Shown here: positions 27,999 to 36,518 of the stretch, piece by piece | How positions within the stretch are numbered: position 1 is the first letter of the stretch | Layout: each line of letters opens with the position of its first letter | Translations under genes and position numbers: made by a program | Assembly: GCA_963824475.1 (NCBI GenBank) | Contig: CAWGPR010000009.1 | Coordinates: forward strand, 310,001-374,000 | Length of the DNA: 64,000 bases | Direction of reading: 5' to 3' | Source of the DNA: Roseiarcus sp963824475 | GTDB lineage: Bacteria; Pseudomonadota; Alphaproteobacteria; Rhizobiales; Beijerinckiaceae | Notes under the pieces: generated by a model | What the model was told of the DNA's origin: nothing | The model's database searches: none | Seen by the model: the letters and a program-made list of their open reading frames with translations, nothing else

Positions 27999-28251
27999 CT
28001 AGTGTCCTGATTCTGAAGTCCTGAGGATTGAATATTCCCGCCCTACCCCTCGTCTTGAAGCGCCGCGAAGCGGCCTCGAAGGACGCTCCAGTACGCGCAG
28101 AGCAGGCGGGAGCCCACTGGAGCATACTTCGAGACGCGAGGCTTCGCCTCGCTCCTCAGTATGAGGGCGCTGGTTCGCCGCGGAAATCGACCGGTTGACG
28201 CGGGAGTTCTCGGCTTCGTTAATCGAACGAACTTCGAATCCGGGACACTAG
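27999..28251. repeat. MITE-like element with two REP-type hairpins
   Basis: The ends are inverted: CTAGTGTCCTGATTCTGAAGT at the left, and the right end read inward starts CTAGTGTCCCGGATTCGAAG. CTAG borders both sides. Inside are two palindromic units with cores GCCGCGAAGCGGC (about 28060) and GCGAGGCTTCGCCTCGC (about 28137), like alphaproteobacterial REP sequences. There is no coding capacity, so it would need a transposase in trans. Its right end touches the stop codon of the regulator gene at 28252. Confidence 0.65.
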
Positions 28252-29187
28252 TTAGGCGGCGGGACGGAAATGCCCTGGCGAATGCTTTGTGTCACGCCGG
28301 ATCAATCGGCGAAGGGTAGAGGATTCCGCATACCCCACCTGTCGAGCGATTTCGTCCACAGACAGGCGTGTGGTCTCCAGCAGAGATCGCGCGGTCTCAA
28401 TCCTGATGCGCTGAACGAACTGAATGGGGGAGACGCCGCAGGTCCGCGCAATCCGCCGGGCAAACGTGCGCGGCGCCAAAGCGAGGGCCTTCGCGAGCTC
28501 GTCAATCGTAAAATCACGCTCGATGTTGTCGCGCACCCACTTTTCAGCTTTAGCGATCCTGGGGTCCTGGTTCGCTAGATAGGTGATCGCCATAAAGGGC
28601 GCCTGCGAACGTCGCTCATCCAGCAGAAGGTAGTTGGCACAGGTCTTGGCGAGGCTGGCTCCGGCAAGCCGGCTCACGATCGCAAGCATCAGATCCATCT
28701 GCGCCATCGCTGCGCCTGCGGTTGCGATCGGCCAATCGTCCACGACTATACGGTCCGTCACCAATTCGACCTCGGGATAGCGGCGCTGAAAGACCGGCGC
28801 GAGCCACCATGTCGTGGTCGCCCGGCGACCGTTGAGCAATCCTGTGTCCGCGAGCAAGAATGTACTGGCGCACGGCGCGGCGAGCATGGCGCCGGATTCG
28901 AACGCTTCAACCAGCATGTCGCCCAGACGCCGGCAGGCGAGGCTCTTCAGTTTCAGGTCGAGTGCGTCCGCCGACGCAGCCCCTAAACCGGGCACGATGA
29001 CAAGGTCAGCGCCGCGCAACTTGCCGCTGCTGCTCCGGCGTGGCCCGCAGCGTACCGTCGTGACGTTGAACGGCAGAGCGCGTCTCGCCGCGCCGCTAAT
29101 TTGGTTCGCGGTCGCCATCACGTCGTGGGTGATGGCCGCGCTCGAAGCCATGCAGCCCTGGATCTCAGCGACCGTGACCCTGGTCAT
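28252..29187 (-). CDS. GlxA-family AraC regulator with DJ-1/PfpI domain
   Basis: The 311-residue protein has a DJ-1/PfpI-like sensor domain (ADLVIVPGLGAAS and ESGAMLAAPCASTFLLADTG) followed by an AraC double HTH (FTIDELAKALALAPRTFARR and LSVDEIARQVGYAESSTLRR). This is the GlxA/FtrA architecture, usually activating nearby catabolic genes. It is divergent from the dienelactone hydrolase gene at 29527 and may regulate it. ATG 29187 is the last start before the conserved domain; in-frame starts further up exist. The TAA stop abuts the MITE-like element. Confidence 0.85.
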   Translation of the reverse strand: MTRVTVAEIQGCMASSAAITHDVMATANQISGAARRALPFNVTTVRCGPRRSSSGKLRGADLVIVPGLGAASADALDLKLKSLACRRLGDMLVEAFESGAMLAAPCASTFLLADTGLLNGRRATTTWWLAPVFQRRYPEVELVTDRIVVDDWPIATAGAAMAQMDLMLAIVSRLAGASLAKTCANYLLLDERRSQAPFMAITYLANQDPRIAKAEKWVRDNIERDFTIDELAKALALAPRTFARRIARTCGVSPIQFVQRIRIETARSLLETTRLSVDEIARQVGYAESSTLRRLIRRDTKHSPGHFRPAA

Positions 29188-29329
29188 TGTCCAAAAATCC
29201 CCGATAAATGTCATTTTTGACACTAGGTGGTTTCCAGCGGAATCGCAATGATACCGATCCGCAAACGCCAACGGATGCCGTAAGAAATTGTCCGCCCTGA
29301 CCGCAGGCCCGCGTTCGATCGTCACACCG

Positions 29330-29430
29330 CCGTCGAGCGCAACGATCGATCACGTCGTTGAAGCGCTGCCTCGGGATGGCGGGGTCATCATTGCCGACAT
29401 GCTGGACCAAGGAGTGCTGGATCGGTCTAG
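29330..29430 (+). pseudogene. Possible PhyH-type dioxygenase stump
   Basis: A short frame reads DHVVEALPRDGGVIIADMLD, then QGVLDR, like the first strand and helix of phytanoyl-CoA dioxygenase proteins. Past 29430 the similarity moves out of frame and is lost, and the iron-binding residues are absent. It may be decayed, or chance similarity. Confidence 0.35.
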
Positions 29431-29526
29431 GCCGGGCGCGCAGCCGCTGCATCGCGACGACTATCTCCATCATCGGCGCCACCTGGATCCGAACTCGTAC
29501 CAGGTGCTATATCGAGCGTTCGGGAC

Positions 29527-30360
29527 ATGCCAAACCGATCGATGAAACAGGACGATCCGCTCGAGGATTTCAAGCCCCGCGAGATTACGCTCGATGGCGT
29601 CACCAAGAGGGTCCATGTGGCAGGCACAGGGCCTGCGATAATCGTGATGTCGGAGATGCCAGGCATCAGCCCGCATGTCGCGCGTTTCGCCCGCTGGGTC
29701 CGCGACGCAGGCTTCACCGTCTATATGCCGTCGCTGTTCGGCCGCGATGGCGTCGTGCCAAGCGCGGAGGAGGGGGCCGCCGTCTTTCAGCGCGCCTGCG
29801 CGAGCGCCGAGTTCCGCGCCCTGGCCGCAAATGAATCCAGCCCGGTGACCAAGTGGCTGCGATCGCTGGCGGGGTTTGCGCATGACGAGTGCGGCGGTCC
29901 CGGCGTCGGCGCCATCGGGATGTGCTTCACGGGAAATTTCGCGCTGACAATGATGCTGGAACCGTCGATGCTGGCGCCGGTCCTGTCCCAGCCGTCGTTG
30001 CCGCTGAACGACCCGACCGGCATCGAAATCGCGCCTGACGAAGTCGAGGCGGTCCGCGAGCGGCTCGAGCGGGACGACCTGACAGTCATGGCCTATCGCT
30101 TCGAGGGGGATAAGTTCTGCATGGCCCAGCGCTTTGCGGCTTATTCCGAGGCGCTTGGCGACCGTTTCATTGGGCGCGTGGTTCCCGATGATGCGGCGAA
30201 CAGCGATGTTGCGCCGTTTTTTCAACGCTACGTTGCGTGCCCGCATAGCGTGGTGACTGCGCATCTGATCAACGAAGCCGGTCAGCCGACGATAGCGGCC
30301 CGTGACGAGATTCTGTCGTTTTTCACTCTTAGGCTCGCTCCCGGACGCCTGCGAGGCTGA
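29527..30360 (+). CDS. Dienelactone hydrolase-family protein
   Basis: The 277-residue alpha/beta hydrolase has the DLH elbow GAIGMCFTGNFAL, with Cys as nucleophile, and an early strand IIVMSEMPGISPHVARFARW followed by VYMPSLFGRDG. The late His region is ACPHSVVTAHLI. Family members hydrolyse dienelactones or related esters in aromatic breakdown. This one has an unusual C-terminal half and no adjacent ring-cleavage genes. ATG 29542 is a possible later start. It is divergent from the GlxA-type regulator. Confidence 0.8.
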   Translation: MPNRSMKQDDPLEDFKPREITLDGVTKRVHVAGTGPAIIVMSEMPGISPHVARFARWVRDAGFTVYMPSLFGRDGVVPSAEEGAAVFQRACASAEFRALAANESSPVTKWLRSLAGFAHDECGGPGVGAIGMCFTGNFALTMMLEPSMLAPVLSQPSLPLNDPTGIEIAPDEVEAVRERLERDDLTVMAYRFEGDKFCMAQRFAAYSEALGDRFIGRVVPDDAANSDVAPFFQRYVACPHSVVTAHLINEAGQPTIAARDEILSFFTLRLAPGRLRG

Positions 30361-30523
30361 GGTTTCCGGCCCGCTTCCGCGCACATGGTGGCAGGCCGAG
30401 GCCGGAATCGGAACCGGCTCGGGTGACATTTTTTGACACGGAGGGCGAGACAGGAAATGTCGGGATGTCCATCGTGCTGAGGCCATTTCCCTCATTGAGC
30501 AATCCCGAAAAAGGGAACATCTG

Positions 30524-30955
30524 ATGCCAACGCTTGAAGCTGAAACCCGGTCCCGCAATTCGCACCTGGGTCTCGCATTCGATGCCTTGCGCGTCTTCAT
30601 CGCGCTTTTTGGTTTCGTGTGTTGTCTGATTGCGCTCGCTCACATCATTGTCGGTCCAGCCTCCATTCCGGGCGGAGGTGCGGTCAATGCGACGATGGAT
30701 AGCGAGGAGCGCTTTTACACCACGCTATTCTTGTCATTCGGCGCCGCCTTGATGTGGTGCAGCAGAGATTTGCAAGCTCGCAGCGGACTGTTCGGCGCGT
30801 TTTTGATCACGTTCTTTGTGGGTGGCATTGCGCGCCTCATTTCGGCAGCGCTGGTTGGACCGCCGAATAATCTGTTTATCTTTCTCGGAGGTGTCGAACT
30901 GGCGTTGCCGCCGCTCCTGTGGTGGTGGCGCGTTCGGGCTCTGTCCGGCGAGTAG
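30524..30955 (+). CDS. DUF4345-type membrane protein
   Basis: The 143-residue protein has four membrane spans (VFIALFGFVCCLIALAHIIV, FYTTLFLSFGAALMWCS, FGAFLITFFVGGIARLISA, and LGGVELALPPLLWWW). The motif SEERFYTTLFLSFGAAL with a following short cytosolic arginine loop fits DUF4345. The function is unknown. It stands alone between the hydrolase and the tautomerase, all in the same direction. Confidence 0.75.
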   Translation: MPTLEAETRSRNSHLGLAFDALRVFIALFGFVCCLIALAHIIVGPASIPGGGAVNATMDSEERFYTTLFLSFGAALMWCSRDLQARSGLFGAFLITFFVGGIARLISAALVGPPNNLFIFLGGVELALPPLLWWWRVRALSGE

Positions 30956-31118
30956 AGGTGTGACCAAGCCATGCAAACTTCTGCGCCTCGACGCCGCCCA
31001 ACGCGAAAATGACCATCGCTGTCTTGTTGGATCCGTGCCTGAGATGAAATCATAAGGGAGTAAGGATCTGCAAACCGCTAGTTACAACTGGCGTAACCAA
31101 CGCCAAGGAGACAGGCCC

Positions 31119-31550
31119 ATGCCGCTTTGGAAGTTCTATCATCCCGTTGGCGCGTTTAGCGCCGAGGATAAGCAGGCTATCGCCAGCAGGAACACCAGCA
31201 TCTATCGGGCGCTGCCAAAGTTCTACGTCGGCGTTGTGTTTCAGGAGGTTCCGAAGACGTCATTCTTCGTCTGCGGAGAGCCGGTCGACGACTTTGTGCG
31301 GATATGGGTAGACCACATCGCGCGAGCGTTCAATGACGAGGAACTCAAGGGCAAATTCCTCGGGGCCGTCGGACAGCTGTTGGCGCCTTACATCGCAGAT
31401 CGAGGATTGCGATTGGAAATGCACGTGGACGAGACTCCGTTTAGTCTATGGACCATTCAGGACCTTCGGCCGCCGCTTCCGACGTCTGATGCTGAAGAGC
31501 GGTGGGCCGCCGAGAATAAACCGACACCTTACGAAGCCGCGCCAGCGTAG
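31119..31550 (+). CDS. Tautomerase-superfamily protein (cis-CaaD type)
   Basis: The 143-residue protein keeps the catalytic Pro immediately after Met (MPLWKFYHPVGAFSAEDKQA). It has the length of the cis-CaaD/MSAD-like long tautomerases rather than 4-OT. Arg in DDFVRIWVDHIAR and Glu in LRLEMHVDETPF are candidate substrate and water-activating residues. It may isomerise or dehalogenate an unsaturated acid. The natural substrate is unknown. A GGAGACAGG before the ATG gives a clear ribosome site. Confidence 0.78.
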   Translation: MPLWKFYHPVGAFSAEDKQAIASRNTSIYRALPKFYVGVVFQEVPKTSFFVCGEPVDDFVRIWVDHIARAFNDEELKGKFLGAVGQLLAPYIADRGLRLEMHVDETPFSLWTIQDLRPPLPTSDAEERWAAENKPTPYEAAPA

Positions 31551-31822
31551 ACGAGAGCTTCCGCCGGGCATCAACTCGCTACCATGAGACCGGCGATGGA
31601 ACGGCTCCGTGTCGAACTCGCGCGTACGTCATGTTCGCGATCGTCACGGTCGGATTCCCGCTTCGGCGGGGAACCGATAGCCGATATAAATGGATTTCGA
31701 CTTCTTGATCATCGAACTCGGATAGCCGAGGATCGTCGACATTTCATCAACTTGACTGTGCCATCGAGATACTATTCAAAGAATCGGCGGGCTGGGGGAG
31801 GCAGAAGTCTGCGCCGCTGCTT
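31551..31822. other. Intergenic, nothing recognised
   Basis: About 270 bp lie between the tautomerase stop and the IS5-family left end. No gene, RNA or repeat is recognised. Confidence 0.4.
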
Positions 31823-31826
31823 ACTT

Positions 31827-33397
31827 AGTCGCCCGTGAAGATTGCCGCGTCACCTTGATTTCCGGGCGTCAGCGGCGGATCGGAAGTGTTCGCGTTTGCC
31901 GGAATTGGCGGTTCGGAGGGCGGTTATCTTGCGAATTGCGCGATGCGTTTGGTCGTGATTCCCTCGCTTTCGTCGTGGGCGAGGAGGCGATTCGATGCGG
32001 CCGAAGGAGCGGCGGGAGAGCGGGCAGAACGATCTGTTCCGGGCCCGGCTCGACCAGATCGTCGACATGGGCCACCCGCTGGCGAAGCTGGCCCGCGCGG
32101 TCGACTGGCGCTTCCTCGAGGATCAGTTCGGGGCGATGTATTCTGACAAGGCCGGCCATCCGCCGCTGGCGACCCGGCTGATGGCGGGGTTGGCGATCCT
32201 CAAGTCGATGCACGATCTGTCGGATGAGGATCTCTGCGCCCGCTGGGTCGAGAACCCCTACTTCCAGCTATTCTGCGGCGAGGAATTCTTCCGGCACAAG
32301 ACGCCGTTCGACCGCTCGTCCCTGACGCGCTGGCGCCAGCGGATGGGCGAGGAGAAACTCGTGGCGCTGATCCAGGAGAGTCTCGCGACCGCGACCCGCA
32401 CTGGCGCGGCAAAACTCTCGGACTTTTCCCGCATCGTCGTCGACACGACCGTGCAGCCGAAGGCGGTGGCGTTTCCGACCGACGCAAAACTCATGCACCG
32501 GGCGCGCGAGCGGCTGGTCAGGCTGGCCCGGAAGACTGGCGTGTCGCTGCGCCAGTCCTATGAGCGGGTGGGAAAGCACGCGCTGATCGCCCATCAACGC
32601 TACGCGCACGCCAAGCAGTTCAGGCGCGCCAACCGGGCGCTGAGATCAATCCGGACCTATCTTGGCCGGGTCTGCCGCGATCTCGTCCGCAAGACCGGCG
32701 ACGACGCTGAACTGCGGGCGATCTTCGCCCAACCGCTGTCGCTGGCCTTCGCCGTGCGCGATCAGCGCCAGCACCAGCGCGGGAGGAAGATCTATTCCCT
32801 GCACGCGCCCGAGGTCGAATGCATCGGCAAGGGCAAGTCGCACCGGCCCTACGAATTTGGCGTCAAGGTCTCGCTCGCCACGACCCTGCATCGCTCAAAG
32901 GGCGGCCAGTTCATCGCCCATGTGAAGGCGATGCCGGGCAATCCATACGACGGCCATACGCTCAAGACCGTCCTGCCCGAGATCGAAGCGCAGATCGGCG
33001 CGCCCCTGACCCGCGTCGTCGCCGACCGCGGTTATCGCGGCCATAACGCCCCGCCCGACATGCGGTTCAAGGTCTATATCTCTGGCCAGAGGCGCGGCGT
33101 CACCGACGCCATCAGGCGCGAACTCCGCCGGCGCTCGGCCGTCGAGCCCGTCATCGGCCACGCCAAGGCCGAACACCGCATGGCCCGAAACTTTCTCAAA
33201 GGCGCCCACGGCGACGCCGCCAACGCGGTCCTCGCCGCCGCCGGATACAACTTCCGAAGGCTCATCGCCTGGCTCGCCGCCATTTGGCGCGTCTTCATTG
33301 CCGCAATCCTCGCGGCCGCCGAGCCCCTAACCATCGCCCAGCCTGCCTGCCCCAGCGCCCAGCCCAAAACATCAAACCGCGTTCTTCACGGTCGACT
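31827..33397 (+). mobile_element. IS5-family insertion sequence
   Basis: The ends are inverted repeats starting AGTCGCCCGTGAAGA (left) and AGTCGACCGTGAAGA (right, read inward). The 4-bp duplication ACTT flanks the element at 31823-31826 and 33398-33401. It carries one transposase gene. Length 1571 bp, ends clean: a recent insertion. Confidence 0.85.
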
Positions 33398-33497
33398 ACT
33401 TAGTGATCGGATGCTTGTGTTTCGGCGTGGAACTTTGGCTCAGACTTGGAGTGGGCCGCCAAGAGCCGGACAGGCCGACCGCCGGGCATCGCCATAA
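31995..33497 (+). CDS. IS5-family transposase
   Basis: The 500-residue DDE transposase has an N-terminal DUF772-type domain (ARAVDWRFLEDQFGAMYSDK, then ATRLMAGLAILKSMHDLSDE) and catalytic acidic residues in RIVVDTTVQPKAVAFPTD, in VVADRGYRGHNAPP and in SAVEPVIGHAKAEHRM. The frame passes the right IS end at 33397 and stops about 100 bp into host DNA, so the last about 33 residues are not IS-encoded. Family members usually end within the IR, so a small frame change near 33370 may have occurred. The catalytic domain is complete. Confidence 0.88.
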   Translation: MRPKERRESGQNDLFRARLDQIVDMGHPLAKLARAVDWRFLEDQFGAMYSDKAGHPPLATRLMAGLAILKSMHDLSDEDLCARWVENPYFQLFCGEEFFRHKTPFDRSSLTRWRQRMGEEKLVALIQESLATATRTGAAKLSDFSRIVVDTTVQPKAVAFPTDAKLMHRARERLVRLARKTGVSLRQSYERVGKHALIAHQRYAHAKQFRRANRALRSIRTYLGRVCRDLVRKTGDDAELRAIFAQPLSLAFAVRDQRQHQRGRKIYSLHAPEVECIGKGKSHRPYEFGVKVSLATTLHRSKGGQFIAHVKAMPGNPYDGHTLKTVLPEIEAQIGAPLTRVVADRGYRGHNAPPDMRFKVYISGQRRGVTDAIRRELRRRSAVEPVIGHAKAEHRMARNFLKGAHGDAANAVLAAAGYNFRRLIAWLAAIWRVFIAAILAAAEPLTIAQPACPSAQPKTSNRVLHGRLLSDRMLVFRRGTLAQTWSGPPRAGQADRRASP

Positions 33498-33500
33498 AAT

Positions 33501-34211
33501 TTAGCTCTCTTCGCCGGAATGATGATCCGACGCCGAGCGTCGGTTTCTTTGAGTGCTTGCGCGACTGCCTCGGCGGAGCGGCGATGGCGTTCGTAGATAC
33601 AGGAGCACAAGTCGTGTCACCTCGTCCACAAACTCGCCAGCCTTTTCGTCAGCGAGGATGTCCGGGCGGCGAAGGACTGCGGAATGCGTCAGCGCCTCCA
33701 CCGTCGTTACTACGATGAAAGCAGCGAGGTCGAGATCGGCAATGTCGATCTCACTACGATGGGCCTCGAGATAACCTCGAACAAATGCGCGAGCGCTTCG
33801 CTCGACAGCTTCGATATTTTCGAGTCGCCCAGTGCGGGGAACCTCCTCGGCCAGGACGCGGTGAAGCTTCGGATTGACGCGGTGGCCATCGATCGCGGCC
33901 GCGACGAGTTCGCGCGCCGCGACCTCGATCGGGCGCGTGGCGACCCTGAGCAAGGCGTTGCGGAACACTTGCGACAATTCCTGCGTGTGGCGATCGATGA
34001 CGGCCGCGACCAGCGCCTCCTTGCTCGGGAAGTACTGGTATAGCGAGCCGATGCTGACGCCCGCCACGGCCGCGATCTTGTTGGTGCTCGCTCGATCGTA
34101 ACCCTCTTTGATCAAAACGCGAGCAGTCGCTTCCACGAGTGCGTCAACAGTGAGGCGCGATCGCCTTTGGGACGCTGATTTCCTTGGGTTTGTTTGCGCT
34201 CTTCGCGCCAT
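33501..34211 (-). CDS. TetR-family regulator
   Basis: The 236-residue protein has the TetR HTH LTVDALVEATARVLIKEGYD, then STNKIAAVAGVSIGSLYQYF and PSKEALVAAVIDRH. A helical ligand domain follows. A long basic and serine-rich tail (PLRRGSRASTQRNRRSAS) ends near the IS5 insertion; the IS right end is about 100 bp away, so the tail may be slightly altered. It is divergent from the beta-lactamase-fold pseudogene at 34352, a possible former target. Confidence 0.83.
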   Translation of the reverse strand: MARRAQTNPRKSASQRRSRLTVDALVEATARVLIKEGYDRASTNKIAAVAGVSIGSLYQYFPSKEALVAAVIDRHTQELSQVFRNALLRVATRPIEVAARELVAAAIDGHRVNPKLHRVLAEEVPRTGRLENIEAVERSARAFVRGYLEAHRSEIDIADLDLAAFIVVTTVEALTHSAVLRRPDILADEKAGEFVDEVTRLVLLYLRTPSPLRRGSRASTQRNRRSASDHHSGEES

Positions 34212-34351
34212 GCGCGTCTGTCGGGAATGCGAGTTTAAATTACGAGCTTTAGCTTATATTTTCTCTGTCGCGAACGCAAGCGCCGCGGCTGCGGGGAGGT
34301 TTCCGTCCGAGCCATCGCGTCGGGCGGAAGCGCGTTCTCGACCGCGCAGTC

Positions 34352-35764
34352 GTGGAGACAGGAATGGGGAAACGATCGATGATTGTAATTGTGCTCGCCG
34401 CTGGTTTCGGCATCGTTGCCGCACTGGTTGGCGTGTATTTGCGGCCCGTTCGAACCCTTGCCGTGGCCCCAAATCTCGTGAGCCAGCAACTCTGTTCAGC
34501 CATCTTCGTCGCAGGGCTCGATCCCGACAGCTACTATCGAGAGTTCATCGCTCCCTGTCTATCGGTGCTCGAACCATTGGTGCGCTACGACCTCGACCGC
34601 CAGCATAAAGAGGTAACCGCAACTTTCGCCGGCGGTTTCAGGAGTCGTGCGGTCTATCGTGGCGCCGAGGGATGCCTGGTCGTGCAAGGCCCAGTGCAAG
34701 AGCCGGCGACGGCTCCGCCGTCGACCACGAGCCTTCTTCCTCCCCTTGCCGAGTCGAACGTGGTGACGCCAACAGACCCTGCGTTAATAGCCGCACTCGA
34801 CCACGCATTTGCCAACCCGGGCCCGGAGGGTCCACGCCTGACCAAGGCGGTCGTGATCGTACATAACGCTCGAATTATCGCCGATCGGTACGCACCGGGC
34901 TATGGCGTTGAAACGCCGATCCTGGGTTGGTCGATGACCAAATCGGTCACGAACGCCCTCGTAGGAATTCTCGTGCGGGAGGGAAAAGTCTCAGTAATGG
35001 AGCCGGCGCCCATTGCAGCCTGGGCGGCCCCAACCGATCCTCACCACACCATCAGCATCGACAATTTATTGCGCATGACGAGCGGCCTTGAGTTCGGCCA
35101 GTAGCTAACGCAGAACTGGAAGACCGCATTCGACCCGACCGCTCAAATGGTGTTTGCCACGCCTGACATGGCGGCCGTGGCGGAGCGAGCGTCTGTCGGA
35201 TCCGCGCCTGGAGCGATTTGGCGCTACAGCAACGGCAATACGATGCTGCTGTCACGCATCGTGCGGAACGCGGTCGGCGGCGACGCCGCTTCCGTTCTGC
35301 GCTTCGTTCACACTGAACTCTTCGACAAAATCGGAATGTCGCGACCGACCCTCGAGTTCGATGCCGTCGGCACGCCCCTCGGCGCCACCCACATGTGGGC
35401 GCCGGCGCGTGATTGGGCGCGTTTGGGTATGCTCTATCTCAATGATGGCGTAATTGCTGGCGTGCGCATCTTGCCAGCGGGTTGGGCCGACTATTCCGCC
35501 CGTCTCACAGCCGGAAGCGAGGCCATCGGCTATGGGGCGGGATTCTGGACTAATCGCGGCGACCAAGTGGCCGCCCGTCTGCAGCGTCCGCACATGCCGC
35601 GGGATTCGTTCATGGCGCAGGGAAGCCTTGGCCAATATGTCATCATCATTCCATCGGCGCAGCTCGTAATAGTGCGCATGGGAATTTCGCGCACGCCGGG
35701 AGAAGACATCGAGGGCGTGGACAGGCTCACAGCAGAGGCCGTGGCGTCGCTGGCGGGCACGTAG
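34352..35764 (+). pseudogene. Beta-lactamase-fold serine hydrolase, nonsense mutation
   Basis: This is a class C beta-lactamase/esterase family protein with one N-terminal membrane anchor (IVIVLAAGFGIVAALVGVYL). The catalytic SxxK is in LGWSMTKSVTNALVG and the YxN in WRYSNGNTMLLSR. The C-terminal GLGAQGQ-like block is SFMAQGSLGQYVIIIP. A single TAG at 35102-35104, after MTSGLEFGQ, splits an otherwise continuous frame of about 470 codons, between the Ser/Lys and the Tyr. Such proteins hydrolyse esters or amides, for example the EstB or 6-aminohexanoate-dimer hydrolase type. Confidence 0.82.
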
Positions 35765-35919
35765 AAAATTGGGGGCGCGCATGACGGCCGTCGGGTGCAG
35801 AAACTCGATGCACAAAGGCTCGAACTCGTGGCTGACGAAGCATATGTCATGCCGCTTGCTCAGTTCTCTGAACAACTCATTCGAAACAGAGGAACGCGAA
35901 GAGTGAACTTGCAACACGA

Positions 35920-36090
35920 TCACCAAGGCCCAGCTGCATGCGTGCCGATGACGGATCCGGCCGAAGTGCCGATGAAGGAAGCGGCCTCGCGCAGATCGAG
36001 CCCTGCCTCCGCAAGCCCGATCGCGATCCCCGTCATCCACGCGACGCCACAGATGCCGCCACTACCGCACACGAGAGTGACGTTCTTCAT
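35920..36090 (-). pseudogene. Patatin-like phospholipase, N-terminal stump
   Basis: The 56-codon frame reads MKNVTLVCGSGGICGVAWMT, then GLAEAGLDLREAASFIGTSA and GSVIGTHAAG before a stop. It contains the glycine-rich oxyanion loop and the nucleophile elbow GTSAGS of patatins. The catalytic Asp domain is missing and the following sequence is not recognisably patatin. Confidence 0.6.
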
Positions 36091-36518
36091 TTCTGCTTCT
36101 CGTGGACGGTATTAATTTTTGAGGCGTTCTGGCGTGTTTCACAATTCTTGATGGGTGGACGGGTGCGCCGGGAGACCGGCAGGAGGTAGGAGGTGAAAGT
36201 CCTCTGCGGTGAAGGTGTAGCGAACCGCACCGACCCCGAGTCATGCGCGGCGACCCGCGAGGGGCGAAGCGAAGCGTTGACAGGGGATAGCGCAGGCCAG
36301 CCATTGAGCGGCGAAAACCAACTTCGGGGCGCCGATGCTTTCCGTCCTGCAGAAGGCGATACGGCCTATGTCGCGATCGCGAGACATAGGACGGCCCCGC
36401 GTCGTCGTAGACACTGGCATGCGCTGACGCCTCCTGCTCGGGAACCGGGATATCTCTGGGCCGTCCTTGCGGAGTTTTGCAAGGACCGCGCCGGGAAGGC
36501 CGGAGGCCGAAGCCGACG

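Noticed and set aside
28040..28165. REP-like hairpins as a CRISPR array
   Set aside because: There are only two palindromic units, unequal in sequence and without regular spacers.
35252..36040. Minus-strand 262-codon frame opposite the serine hydrolase
   Set aside because: It overlaps the conserved C-terminal half of the hydrolase on the other strand; only the short patatin-like start at 36090, in another frame, is supported.
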